Source of the DNA: Plasmopara viticola
Taxonomy: Eukaryota > Oomycota > Peronosporomycetes > Peronosporales > Peronosporaceae
DNA length: 64,000 bases
Direction: 5' to 3'
NCBI GenBank assembly: GCA_001695595.3
Contig: MBPM02000020.1
Coordinates: 124,001 to 188,000 of the forward strand
The notes beneath the pieces were generated by a model. The model did not search any database. It worked only from the letters and a program-made list of their open reading frames with translations, and was not told the DNA's origin. The stretch's first letter is position 1. Each line of letters opens with the position of its first letter. Shown here in pieces: positions 36,725-49,570 of this stretch. Made by a program: the position numbers and the translations under genes.

Positions 36725-37616
36725 GTTGAGTTGCTGCACGGTCACAGATACGTCTTGGCTATCAATCTAGACATGCACGGAAGCAATCGAGCCGCAACAT
36801 CGCATAATCGTTTTTCCATAGCTCCAACGCACTCTACGGCCACATGTGTTCTGTCGCTCACTCGAGACATACATGGACGCAATCGAGACTCAACTTAGTG
36901 TATAATAACTCTTTTGAAGTATCAACACGCTGCACGGCCACAGATACGTCCTTTCTGTCTTTCAAGACTCGAACCGACGCAATAGAGCCACAACTAAACA
37001 TTTATTTACGCTTTTGAAGCGTTAAGTTGCTCCACGATCACAGATACGTCTTGGCTATCAATCTAGACTCGCACGGACGCAATCGAGCCGCGGCTAAGCG
37101 TATGATCATTTTTCCATAGTGCCAAGGCACCCTACGGCCACAGATGCGTTCTGTCTCTCACATGAGACATGCACGGGCGCAATCGAGACTCAACTTAGCG
37201 TACAATACCCCTTTTGAAGTACCAAGACGCTGCACGGCCACAGATGGGTCAAATCTATCTTTCAAGACTCGAATCGACGCGATAGAGCCACATATAATCA
37301 TTTTTCACACTTTGAATCGTTGGGTTGCTGCAGGATTACAGATACGTCTTGGCTATTAATCTAGAGATGCACGGAAGCAATCGAGCCGCAACATCGCATA
37401 ATCGTTTTTCAATAGCGCCAAAGAAACTGTACGGCCACAGATGCGTTCTGTCTCTCACTCAAGACATGCACGGAAGCAATCAATACTCAACTTAGCGTAT
37501 AATCACCCTTTTGAAATCCAAGACGTTGGACGGCCACCGATACGTCCTTTCTATCTTTCAAGACTCGAACCGACGCAATAGAGCCACAACTAAACATTTA
37601 TTTACACTTTTAAAGC

Positions 37617-38105
37617 GTTGAGTTGCTGCACGGTCACAGACACGTCTTGGCTATTAATCAAGACATGCACAGAAGTAATCGAGCCGCAACTAAGCGTATA
37701 ATCGTTTTTCCATAGCGCCATGGCACTCTACGGCCACAGATGCGTTCTGTCTCTCACTCAAGACATGTACGGACGCAATCGAGACTCAACTTTGCGTATA
37801 ATAACTCTTTTGAAGAAATAAGACGCTGCACGGCCACAGATGAGTCCTTTCTTTTTTTGAAGACTCGAATCGACGCTGTAGAGCCATATCTAAACATTTA
37901 TTCTTACGTTTGAAGTGTTGAGTTGCGGCAGGGTTAGAGATACGTCTTGGCTATTAATCTAAACATGCACGGACGCAATCGAGCCGCAACAAAGCGTATA
38001 ATCATTCTTCCATAGCGCCAAGGCACTGTACGGCCACAGATGCGTTCTGTCTCTCAATTAAAAAATGCATCGACGCAATCGAGACTTAACTTAGCGTAAA
38101 ATCAC
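37617..38105 (+). repeat. Module M, front part only
   Basis: About 490 bp with the M variants (GAAGTAATCGAG, GAAGAAATAAGACG, GCGGCAGGGTTAGAG, CAATTAAAAAATGCATCG), then divergence into unrelated trimers. It is duplicated again at 43193-43681. Confidence 0.82.
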
Positions 38106-41040
38106 TCTTTCGAAGTACCAAGACGCTGCATGGCCAAAAATACATCCTGTCTATCTTTTTAGACTCGAACCGACGCAAGAGAGGACCAACTAAACAATCA
38201 ATCACACTTTGAAGCGTTAAGTTGCTGCACGGTCACAGATACGTCTTGGCTATCAATCTAGACATGCACGGACGCAACCGAGCCGCAAAGAAGCGTATAA
38301 TCATTCTTCCAAAGCGTCAAGGCACTCTACGGCCACAGTTGCGTTCTGTCTCCACTCGAGACATGCACGGACGCAATCGAGACTCAACTTAGCGTATAAC
38401 AACTCTTTTGAAGTACCAAGACGCTGCACGGCTAAAGAAACGTCCTTTCTATCTTTCAAGACTCGAACCGACGCAAGAGAGGCACAATTTAACATTTATT
38501 AACACATTTCAAGCGTTAAGTTACTGCACAGTCACATATGCGTCTTGGCTATCAATCTAGACATGCATGGACGCAATCGAGCCACGACTAAGCGTATAAA
38601 CATTCTTTCATAGCGCCAAGGCACTCTACGGCCACAGATGTGTTCTGTCTCTCACTCCAGACATGCACGGTCGCATTCAAGACTCAACTTAGCGTATAAT
38701 AACTCTTTTGAAGTACCAAGACGCTACACGGCCACAGATACGTCCTTTGTATCTTTTAAGACTCGAATCGACGCGATAAAGTCACACCTAAACATTTTTC
38801 AAACTTTTGAAGCGTTGAGTTGCTACAGGGCTCCAGATACGTCTTGGTAATTTATCTAGACATGCACGAAAGCATTCGAGCCGCAAATAAGCGTCTAATC
38901 GTTCTTCGATAACGCCGAGGCACTCTACGGCCACAAATGCGTTCTGTCTCTCACTCGAGACATGCACGGACGCAATCGAGACTCAACTTAGCGTATAACA
39001 ACTCTTTTGAAGTACCAAGACGCTGCACGGCCACAGATACGTCCTTTCTATCTTTCAAGACTCAAACCGACGCTTTAGAGTCACATCTAAACATCTTTCA
39101 CAATTTTGAGGCGTTGAGTTGCTGCACGGTTACAGATACGTCTTCTCTTTCATTTTAAACATGCACGGACGCAATCAAGCCACTATTAAGCGTATAATCA
39201 TTCTTCCATAGCGACAAGGCACTCTAAGGCCGCAGATGCGTTCTGTCTCTCACTCGAGACATGCACGGACGCAATTGAGACTCAACTTAGCGTACAATCA
39301 CTCTTTTGAAGTACCAAGACGCTGCACGGCCACAGATACGTCCTTTCTATCTTCCAAGACTCGAACCGACGCAATAGATCCACAACCACACATTTAATCT
39401 TACGCTTGGAGCGTTGAAGTGCTGCATGGTCACAGATACGTCTTGGCTATCATTCTAGACATGCACGGATGCAATAAAGCCACGACTAAGCGTATAATCA
39501 TTCTTCCATAGCGACAAGGCACTCTAAGGCCGCAGATGCGTTCTGTATCTCACTCGAGACATGCACGGACGCAATCGAGACTCAACTTAGCGTATAATAA
39601 CTCGTTTGAAGTACCTAGACGCTGCACGGCCACAGATTCGTCCTTTCTATCTTTCAAGACTCGAACCGACGCAATAGAGCCACAACTAAACCTTTGTTCA
39701 CACTTTTGAAGCGTTGAGTTGCCGCACGGTCACAGATACGTCTTGGCTATCATTCTAGATATGCACGGACGCAATCGAGCCGCGACTAAGCATATAATCA
39801 TTCTTCCATAGCGCCAAGGCACTCTACGGCCACAGATGCGTTCTGTCTCTCACTCGAGACATTCATGGACGCAATCGAAACTCAACTTAGCGTATGATCA
39901 CTCTTTTGAAGTACCAAGACGCTGCACGGCCAAAGAAACGTCCTTTCTATCTTTCTAGACTCGAACCGACACAATAGAGCCACATCTAAACATTTCTCAC
40001 ACTTTTGAATCGTTGAGTTGCTGCACGGTTACAGATACGTCTTGTCTATCATTCTAGATATGCAAGGTGGCAATCGAGCCGCAAATAAGCGTTTAATCAT
40101 TCTCCCATAGCCCGAGGCACTGTACGGCCACAGATGCGTTCTGTCTCTCAATCGAGACATGCACGGACGCAATCGAGACTCAACTTAGCGTATAATAACT
40201 CTTTAAAAGTACCAAGACGCTGAACGACCACAGATACGTCCTTTCTATCTTTCAAGACTCGAACCGACGCAATAGATCCACAACCACACATTTAATCTTA
40301 CGCTTGGAGCGTTGAAGTGCTGCATGGTCACAGATACGTCTTGGCTATCATTCTAGACATGCACGGACGCAATCGAGCCACGCCTACGCGTATAATCCTT
40401 TTTCCATTGCGCAAAGGCACTCTGCGGCGCCAGATGCGTTCTGTCGCTCACTCGATACATGCACGGACGCAATCGAGACTCAACTTAGCGTATAACAACT
40501 CTTTTGAAGTACCAAGACGCTGCACGGCCACAGATACGTCCTTTCTATCTTTCAAGACTCAAACCGACGCTTTAGAGTCACATCTAAACATCTTTCACAA
40601 TTTTGAGGCGTTGAGTTGCTGCACGGTTACAGATACGTCTTCTCTTTCATTTTAAACATGCACCGACGCAATCAAGCCACGATTAAGCGTATAATCATTC
40701 TTCCATAGCGACAAGGCACTCTAACGCCGCAGATGCGTTCTGTCTCTCACTTGAGACATGCACGGACGCAATTGAGACTCAACTTAGCGTACAATCACTC
40801 TTTTGAAGTACCAAGACGTTGCACGGCCACAGATACGTCCTTTCTATCTTTCAAGACTCGAACCGACGCAATAGATCCACAACCACACATTTAATCTTAC
40901 GCTTGGAGCGTTGAAGTGCTGCATGGTGACAGATACGTCTTGGCTATCATTCTAGACATGCACGGACGCAATCGAGCCACGCCTACGCGTATAATCCTTT
41001 TTCCATTGCGCAAAGGCACTCTGCGGCGACAGATGCGTTC

Positions 41041-41058
41041 TGTCTCTCAATCGAGACA
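41041..41058. other. Short perfect dyad in the B monomer (reference copy)
   Basis: TGTCTC at 41041-41046 pairs with GAGACA at 41053-41058 around a six-base loop. The same dyad is found in most B monomers of Regions II-V. Region I B2 copies keep five of the six pairs (for example 5207-5211/5218-5222). The homologous place in A has GTCT...AGAC around the palindrome TCTAGA. It could be a DNA hairpin or a site for a dimeric protein; neither is shown. Confidence 0.6.
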
Positions 41059-41209
41059 TGCACGGACGCAATCGAGACTCAACTTAGCGTATAATCACTC
41101 TTTTGAAGTACCAAGACGCTGCACGGCCACAGATACGTCCTTTCTATCTTTCAAGACTCGAACCGATGCAATAGAGCCACAACTATACATTTAATCTTAT
41201 GTTTGAAGC

Positions 41210-41309
41210 GTTGAGTTGCTGCACGGTCACAGATACGTCTTGGCTATCAATCTAGACATGCACGGACGCAATCGAGCCTCAACTTAGCGTATAACACTCT
41301 TTTGAAGTA
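41210..41309 (+). repeat. Chimeric A/B monomer: junction of the 5,576-bp duplication
   Basis: The monomer starts as a normal A (41210, TTGCTGCACGGTCACAG, TCTAGACATGCACGG) and changes at ~41277 to the B ending. The joint reads GAGCCTCAACTTAGCG: GAGCC comes from A (GAGCCACGAC in the parental copy at 46850) and CTCAACTTAGCG from B. The next A is at 41408, 198 bp on. This fixes the crossover to a few bases after GACGCAATCGAG. Confidence 0.92.
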
Positions 41310-44300
41310 CCAAGACGCTGCACGGCCACAGATACGTCCTTCCTATGTTTCAAGACTCGAACCGACGCAATAGAGCCACATCTAAACATTTTTCACACTC
41401 TTGAAGCGTTGAGACGCTGCACGGTTACAGATACGTCTTGGCTATCAATCTAGACATGCACAGAAGTAATCGAGCCGCAACTAAGCGTATAATCGTTTTT
41501 TATAGCGCCATGGCACTCTACGGCCACAGATGCGTTCTGTCTCTCACTCAAGACATGTACGGACGCAATCGAGACTCAACTTTGCGTATAATAACTCTTT
41601 TGAAGAAATAAGACGCTGCACGGCCACAGATGAGTCCTTTCTTTTTTTGAAGACTCGAATCGACGCTATAGAGCCACATCTAAACATTTATTCTTACGTT
41701 TGAAGTGTTGAGTTGCGGCAGGGTTAGAGATACGTCTTGGCTATTAATCTAAACATGCACGGACGCAATCGAGCCGCAACAAAGCGTATAATCATTCTTC
41801 CATAGCGCCAAGGCACTGTACGGCCACAGATGCGTTCTGTCTCTCAATTGAAAAATGCATGGACGCAATCGAGACTTAACTTAGCGTAAAATAACTCTTT
41901 GAAGTACCAAGACGCTGCACGGCCACAGATACTTCCTTTCTATCTTACAAGACTCGAATCGACGCAACAGAGCCACATCTAAGCATTTTTCACACTTTTG
42001 AAGCATCGAGTAGCTGTACGGTCACGGATTCGTCTTGGCTATCAATCTAGACATTCACGGACGCAATCGAGCCACGACTATGCGTATAATCATTCTCCCA
42101 TAGCCCCGAGGCACTCTACGGCCACAGATGCGTTGTCTCTCAATCAAGACATGCACAGACGCAATCGAGACTTAACATAGCGTACAACACCCCTTTTGAA
42201 GTACCAAGACGCTGCACGGCCACAGAAACGTCCTTGTTAGCTTTCAAGACTCGAACCGACGCGATAGAGCCACATCTAAACATTATTCACACTTTGAAGC
42301 GTTGAGTTGCTGCACGGTCACAGATACGTCTTGGCTATCAATCTAGACATGCACGGAAGCAATCGAGCCGCAACATCGCATAATCGTTTTTCCATAGCTC
42401 CAACGCACTCTACGGCCACATGTGTTCTGTCGCTCACTCGAGACATACATGGACGCAATCGAGACTCAACTTAGTGTATAATAACTCTTTTGAAGTATCA
42501 ACACGCTGCACGGCCACAGATACGTCCTTTCTATCTTTCAAGACTCGAACCGACGCAATAGAGCCACAACTAAACATTTATTTACGCTTTTGAAGCGTTA
42601 AGTTGCTCCACGGTCACAGATACGTCTTGGCTATCAATCTAGACTCGCACGGACGCAATCGAGCCGCGACTAAGCGTATGATCATTTTTCCATAGTGCCA
42701 AGGCACCCTACGGCCACAGATGCGTTCTGTCTCTCACATGAGACATGCACGGGCGCAATCGAGACTCAACTTAGCGTACAATACCCCTTTTGAAGTACCA
42801 AGACGCTGCACGGCCACAGATGGGTCAAATCTATCTTTCAAGACTCGAATCGACGCGATAGAGCCACATATAATCATTTTTCACACTTTGAATCGTTGGG
42901 TTGCTGCAGGATTACAGATACGTCTTGGCTATTAATCTAGACATGCACGGAAGCAATCGAGCCGCAACATCGCATAATCGTTTTTCAATAGCGCCAAAGA
43001 AACTGTACGGCCACAGATGCGTTCTGTCTCTCACTCAAGACATGCACGGAAGCAATCAATACTCAACTTAGCGTATAATCACCCTTTTGAAATCCAAGAC
43101 GTTGGACGGCCACCGATACGTCCTTTCTATCTTTCAAGACTCGAACCGACACAATAGAGCCACAACTAAACATTTATTTACACTTTTAAAGCGTTGAGTT
43201 GCTGCACGGTCACAGACACGTCTTGGCTATTAATCAAGACATGCACAGAAGTAATCGAGCCGCAACTAAGCGTATAATCGTTTTTCCATAGCGCCATGGC
43301 ACTCTACGGCCACAGATGCGTTCTGTCTCTCACTCAAGACATGTACGGACGCAATCGAGACTCAACTTTGCGTATAATAACTCTTTTGAAGAAATAAGAC
43401 GCTGCACGGCCACAGATGAGTCCTTTCTTTTTTTGAAGACTCGAATCGACGCTGTAGAGCCATATCTAAACATTTATTCTTACGTTTGAAGTGTTGAGTT
43501 GCGGCAGGGTTAGAGATACGTCTTGGCTATTAATCTAAACATGCACGGACGCAATCGAGCCGCAACAAAGCGTATAATCATTCTTCCATAGCGCCAAGGC
43601 ACTGTACGGCCACAGATGCGTTCTGTCTCTCAATTAAAAAATGCATCGACGCAATCGAGACTTAACTTAGCGTAAAATCACTCTTTCGAAGTACCAAGAC
43701 GCTGCATGGCCAAAAATACATCCTGTCTATCTTTTTAGACTCGAACCGACGCAAGAGAGGACCAACTAAACAATCAATCACACTTTGAAGCGTTAAGTTG
43801 CTGCACGGTCACAGATACGTCTTGGCTATCAATCTAGACATGCACGGACGCAACCGAGCCGCAAAGAAGCGTATAATCATTCTTCCAAAGCGTCAAGGCA
43901 CTCTACGGCCACAGTTGCGTTCTGTCTCCACTCGAGACATGCACGGACGCAATCGAGACTCAACTTAGCGTATAACAACTCTTTTGAAGTACCAAGACGC
44001 TGCACGGCTAAAGAAACGTCCTTTCTATCTTTCAAGACTCGAACCGACGCAAGAGAGGCACAATTTAACATTTATTAACACATTTCAAGCGTTAAGTTAC
44101 TGCACAGTCACATATGCGTCTTGGCTATCAATCTAGACATGCATGGACGCAATCGAGCCACGACTAAGCGTATAAACATTCTTTCATAGCGCCAAGGCAC
44201 TCTACGGCCACAGATGTGTTCTGTCTCTCACTCCAGACATGCACGGTCGCATTCAAGACTCAACTTAGCGTATAATAACTCTTTTGAAGTACCAAGACGC

Positions 44301-46852
44301 TGCACGGCCACAGATACGTCCTTTGTATCTTTTAAGACTCGAATCGACGCGATAAAGTCACACCTAAACATTTTTCAAACTTATGAAGCGTTGAGTTGCT
44401 ACAGGGCTCCAGATACGTCTTGGTAATTTATCTAGACATGCACGAAAGCATTCGAGCCGCAAATAAGCGTCTAATCGTTCTTCGATAACGCCGAGGCACT
44501 CTACGGCCACAAATGCGTTCTGTCTCTCACTCGAGACATGCACGGACGCAATCGAGACTCAACTTAGCGTATAACAACTCTTTTGAAGTACCAAGACGCT
44601 GCACGGCCACAGATACGTCCTTTCTATCTTTCAAGACTCAAACCGACGCTTTAGAGTCACATCTAAACATCTTTCACAATTTTGAGGCGTTGAGTTGCTG
44701 CACGGTTACAGATACGTCTTCTCTTTCATTTTAAACATGCACGGACGCAATCAAGCCACTATTAAGCGTATAATCATTCTTCCATAGCGACAAGGCACTC
44801 TAAGGCCGCAGATGCGTTCTGTCTCTCACTCGAGACATGCACGGACGCAATTGAGACTCAACTTAGCGTACAATCACTCTTTTGAAGTACCAAGACGCTG
44901 CACGGCCACAGATACGTCCTTTCTATCTTCCAAGACTCGAACCGACGCAATAGATCCACAACCACACATTTAATCTTACGCTTGGAGCGTTGAAGTGCTG
45001 CATGGTCACAGATACGTCTTGGCTATCATTCTAGACATGCACGGATGCAATAAAGCCACGACTAAGCGTATAATCATTCTTCCATAGCGACAAGGCACTC
45101 TAAGGCCGCAGATGCGTTCTGTATCTCACTCGAGACATGCACGGACGCAATCGAGACTCAACTTAGCGTATAATAACTCGTTTGAAGTACCTAGACGCTG
45201 CACGGCCACAGATTCGTCCTTTCTATCTTTCAAGACTCGAACCGACGCAATAGAGCCACAACTAAACCTTTGTTCACACTTTTGAAGCGTTGAGTTGCCG
45301 CACGGTCACAGATACGTCTTGGCTATCATTCTAGATATGCACGGACGCAATCGAGCCGCGACTAAGCATATAATCATTCTTCCATAGCGCCAAGGCACTC
45401 TACGGCCACAGATGCGTTCTGTCTCTCACTCGAGACATTCATGGACGCAATCGAAACTCAACTTAGCGTATGATCACTCTTTTGAAGTACCAAGACGCTG
45501 CACGGCCAAAGAAACGTCCTTTCTATCTTTCTAGACTCGAACCGACACAATAGAGCCACATCTAAACATTTCTCACACTTTTGAATCGTTGAGTTGCTGC
45601 ACGGTTACAGATACGTCTTGTCTATCATTCTAGATATGCAAGGTGGCAATCGAGCCGCAAATAAGCGTTTAATCATTCTCCCATAGCCCGAGGCACTGTA
45701 CGGCCACAGATGCGTTCTGTCTCTCAATCGAGACATGCACGGACGCAATCGAGACTCAACTTAGCGTATAATAACTCTTTAAAAGTACCAAGACGCTGAA
45801 CGGCCACAGATACGTCCTTTCTATCTTTCAAGACTCGAACCGACGCAATAGATCCACAACCACACATTTAATCTTACGCTTGGAGCGTTGAAGTGCTGCA
45901 TGGTCACAGATACGTCTTGGCTATCATTCTAGACATACACGGACGCAATCGAGCCACGCCTACGCGTATAATCCTTTTTCCATTGCGCAAAGGCACTCTG
46001 CGGCGCCAGATGCGTTCTGTCGCTCACTCGATACATGCACGGACGCAATCGAGACTCAACTTAGCGTATAACAACTCTTTTGAAGTACCAAGACGCTGCA
46101 CGGCCACAGATACGTCCTTTCTATCTTTCAAGACTCAAACCGACGCTTTAGAGTCACATCTAAACATCTTTCACAATTTTGAGGCGTTGAGTTGCTGCAC
46201 GGTTACAGATACGTCTTCTCTTTCATTTTAAACATGCACCGACGCAATCAAGCCACGATTAAGCGTATAATCATTCTTCCATAGCGACAAGGCACTCTAA
46301 CGCCGCAGATGCGTTCTGTCTCTCACTTGAGACATGCACGGACGCAATTGAGACTCAACTTAGCGTACAATCACTCTTTTGAAGTACCAAGACGTTGCAC
46401 GGCCACAGATACGTCCTTTCTATCTTTCAAGATTCGAACCGACGCAATAGATCCACAACCAAACATTTAATCTTACGCTTGGAGCGTTGAAGTGCTGCAT
46501 GGTGACAGATACGTCTTGGCTATCATTCTAGACATGCACGGACGCAATCGAGCCACGCCTACGCGTATAATCCTTTTTCCATTGCGCAAAGGCACTCTGC
46601 GGCGACAGATGCGTTCTGTCTCTCAATCGAGACATGCACGGACGCAATCGAGACTCAACTTAGCGTATAATCACTCTTTTGAAGTACCAAGACGCTGCAC
46701 GGCCACAGATACGTCCTTTCTATCTTTCAAGACTCGAACCGATGCAATAGAGCCACAACTATACATTTAATCTTATGTTTGAAGCGTTGAGTTGCTGCAC
46801 GGTCACAGATACGTCTTGGCTATCAATCTAGACATGCACGGACGCAATCGAG
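41277..46852 (+). repeat. Region III: 5,576-bp tandem duplication, copy 2
   Basis: Second copy. The left edge is the chimera at 41210-41309. The right edge is in an A monomer where copy 2 continues CGAGCCACGACTGCG, while copy 1 switches to CGAGCCTCAACTTAGCG. The identity is far above anything else in the window apart from the 1196-bp repeat next door, so the duplication is recent or maintained by conversion. Confidence 0.93.
41408..42300 (+). repeat. Module M, full copy 2
   Basis: This is copy 1 carried along in the 5,576-bp duplication. It differs near its third A monomer (ATCGAGTAGCTG here, ATCGAGACGCTG in copy 1). The copies at 55.7 and 58.7 kb agree with copy 2, so copy 1 is the one that changed. 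Confidence 0.88.
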
Positions 46853-47981
46853 CCACGACTGCGCGTATAATCCTTCTTCCATTGCGCAAAGGCACTCTGC
46901 GACGACAGATGCGTTCTGTCGCTCACTCGAGACATGCACGGACGCAATCGAGACTCAACTTAGCGTACAATCACTCTTTTGAAGTACCATGACGCTGAAT
47001 GGCCACAAATACGTCCTTTCTATCTTTCTATACTCGAACCGACACAATAGAGCCACATCTAAACGTTTCTCACACTTTTGAAGCGTTGAGTTGCTGCACG
47101 GTTACAGATACGTCTTGTCTATCATTCTAGATATGCAAGGTGGCAATCGAGCCGCAACTAAGCGTATAATCATTCTCCCATAGCCCCGAGGCACTTTACG
47201 GCCACAGATATGTTCTGTCTCTCAATCGAGACATGCACGGACGCAATCGAGACTCAACTTAGCGTATATAACTTTTTTGAAGAACCAAGACGCTGCACGG
47301 CCACAGATACGTCCTTTCTATCTTTCAAGACTCAAACCGACGCTATAGAGCCACATCTAAACATCCTTCACACTTTTGAAGCGTTGAGTTGCTGCACAGT
47401 TTCAGATACGTCTTCTCTTTCAATCTAGACATGCACGGATGCAATAAAGCCACGACTAAGCGTATAATCATTCTTCCATAGCGACAAGGCACTCTAAGGC
47501 CGCAGATGCGTTCTGTCTCTCACTCGAGACATGCACGGACGCAATCGAGACTCAACTTAGCGTATAATAACTCGTTTGAAGTACCTAGACGCTGCACGGC
47601 CACAGATACATCCTTTCTATCTTTCAAGACTCGAACCGACGCAATAGAGCCACAACTAAACCTTTGTTCACACTTTTGAAGCGTTGAGTTGCCGCACGGT
47701 CACAGATACGTCTTGGCTATCAATCTAGACACGCACGGACGCAATCGAGCCACGACAAAGCGTATAATCATTCTCCATAGCCTCGAGGCACTGTACGGCC
47801 ACAGATGCGTTCTGTCTTTCATTCGAGACATGCACGGACGCAATCGAGACTCAACTTATCGTATAATCACTCTTTTGAAGTACCAAGACGCTGCACGGTC
47901 ACAGATACGTCCTTTCTATCTTTCAAGACTCGAACTGATGCAATAGAGCCACAACTAAACATTTAATCTTCCGTTTGAATC
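46786..47981 (+). repeat. Region IV: second ~1196-bp HOR, copy a
   Basis: Four trimers marked by GCGCGTATAATCCTTC, GACAGATGCGTTCTGTCGC, GCAAGGTGGCAATCGAG, TTCAGATACGTCTTCTC, GGATGCAATAAAGCC and CTCTAAGGCCGC. The variants differ from those of the Region I HOR, so this is an independent HOR. The first ~67 bp overlap the end of the 5,576-bp duplication. Confidence 0.9.
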
Positions 47982-49177
47982 GTTGAGTTGCTGCACGGTC
48001 ACAGATACGTCTTGGCTATCAATCTAGACATGCACGGACGCAATCGAGCCACGACTACGCGTATAATCCTTCTTCCAATGCGCAAAGGCACTCTGCGACG
48101 ACAGATGCGTTTTGTCGCTCACTCGAGACATGCACGGACGCAATCGAGACTCAACTTAGCGTACAATCACTCTTTTGAAGTACCATGACGCTGAATGGCC
48201 ACAAATACGTCCTTTCTATCTTTCTATACTCGAACCGACACAATAGAGCCACATCTAAACGTTTCTCACACTTTTGAAGCGTTGAGTTGCTGCACGGTTA
48301 CAGATACGTCTTGTCTATCATTCTAGATATGCAAGGTGGCAATCGAGCCGCAACTAAGCGTATAATCATTCTCCCATAGCCCCGAGGCACTTTACGGCCA
48401 CAGATATGTTCTGTCTCTCAATCGAGACATGCACGGACGCAATCGAGACTCAACTTAGCGTATATAACTTTTAGAAGAACCAAGACGCTGCACGGCCACA
48501 GATACGTCCTTTCTATCTTTCAAGACTCAAACCGACGCTATAGAGCCACATCTAAACATCCTTCACACTTTTGAAGCGTTGAGTTGCTGCACAGTTTCAG
48601 ATACGTCTTCTCTTTCAATCTAGACATGCACGGATGCAATAAAGCCACGACTAAGCGTATAATCATTCTTCCATAGCGACAAGGCACTCTAAGGCCGCAG
48701 ATGCGTTCTGTCTCTCACTCGAGACATGCACGGACGCAATCGAGACTCAACTTAGCGTATAATAACTCGTTTGAAGTACCTAGACGCTGCACGGCCACAG
48801 ATACATCCTTTCTATCTTTCAAGACTCGAACCGACGCAATAGAGCCACAACTAAACCTTTGTTCACACTTTTGAAGCGTTGAGTTGCCGCACGGTCACAG
48901 ATACGTCTTGGCTATCAATCTAGACACGCACGGACGCAATCGAGCCACGACAAAGCGTATAATCATTCTCCCATAGCCTCGAGGCACTGTACGGCCACAG
49001 ATGCGTTCTGTCTTTCATTCGAGACATGCACGGACGCAATCGAGACTCAACTTATCGTATAATCACTCTTTTGAAGTACCAAGACGCTGCACGGTCACAG
49101 ATACGTCCTTTCTATCTTTCAAGACTCGAACTGATGCAATAGAGCCACAACTAAACATTTAATCTTCCGTTTGAATC
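47982..49177 (+). repeat. Region IV: second ~1196-bp HOR, copy b
   Basis: Trimers start at 47982, 48281, 48578 and 48878 (299, 297, 300 and 300 bp). It differs from copy a by a few substitutions and two compensating single-base indels (TTTTAGAAG against TTTTTTGAAG near 48470/47270; CTCCCATAGCC against CTCCATAGCC near 48968/47772). Confidence 0.92.
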
Positions 49178-49570
49178 GTTGAGTTGCTGCACGGTCACAG
49201 ATACGTCTTGGCTATCAATCTAGACATGCACGGACGCAATCGAGCCACGACTACGCGTATAATCCTTCTTCCAATGCGCAAAGGCACTCTGCGACGACAG
49301 ATGCGTTCTGTCGCTCACTCGAGACATGCACGGACGCAATCGAGACTCAACTTAGCGTATAATCACTCTTTTGAAGTACCATGACGCTGAATGGCCACAA
49401 ATACGTCCTTTCTATCTTTCTAGACTCGAACCGACACAATAGAGCCACATCTAAACATTTCTCACACTTTTGAAGCGTTGAGTTGCTGCACGGTTACAGA
49501 TACGTCTTGTCTATCATTCTAGATATGCAAGGTGGCAATCGAGCCGCAACTAAGCGTATAATCATTCTTC
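49178..49570 (+). repeat. Region IV: second ~1196-bp HOR, partial copy c
   Basis: Close to copies a and b through the first trimer and most of the second A monomer. It then switches at ~49,570 to a related but different form (TTCCATAGCGTCAAGG against TCCCATAGCCCCGAGG). Weaker similarity continues to about 49,800. Confidence 0.86.

Larger units (their letters stand above)
35701..41276 (+). repeat. Region III: 5,576-bp tandem duplication, copy 1
   Basis: The copy matches 41,277-46,852 at a constant offset of 5576 with no net indel. By eye I found 14 substitutions (copy 1 positions 36435, 36436, 36607, 36957, 37037, 37093, 37366, 37575, 38726, 38807, 40227, 40371, 40857, 40886), plus one at the junction base 35701/41277. 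This is about 99.7% identity, whereas trimers inside the unit differ strongly from each other. The length corresponds to 56 monomers (18 trimers plus a dimer). The unit is therefore a very large HOR or a single recent segmental duplication. Confidence 0.93.
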
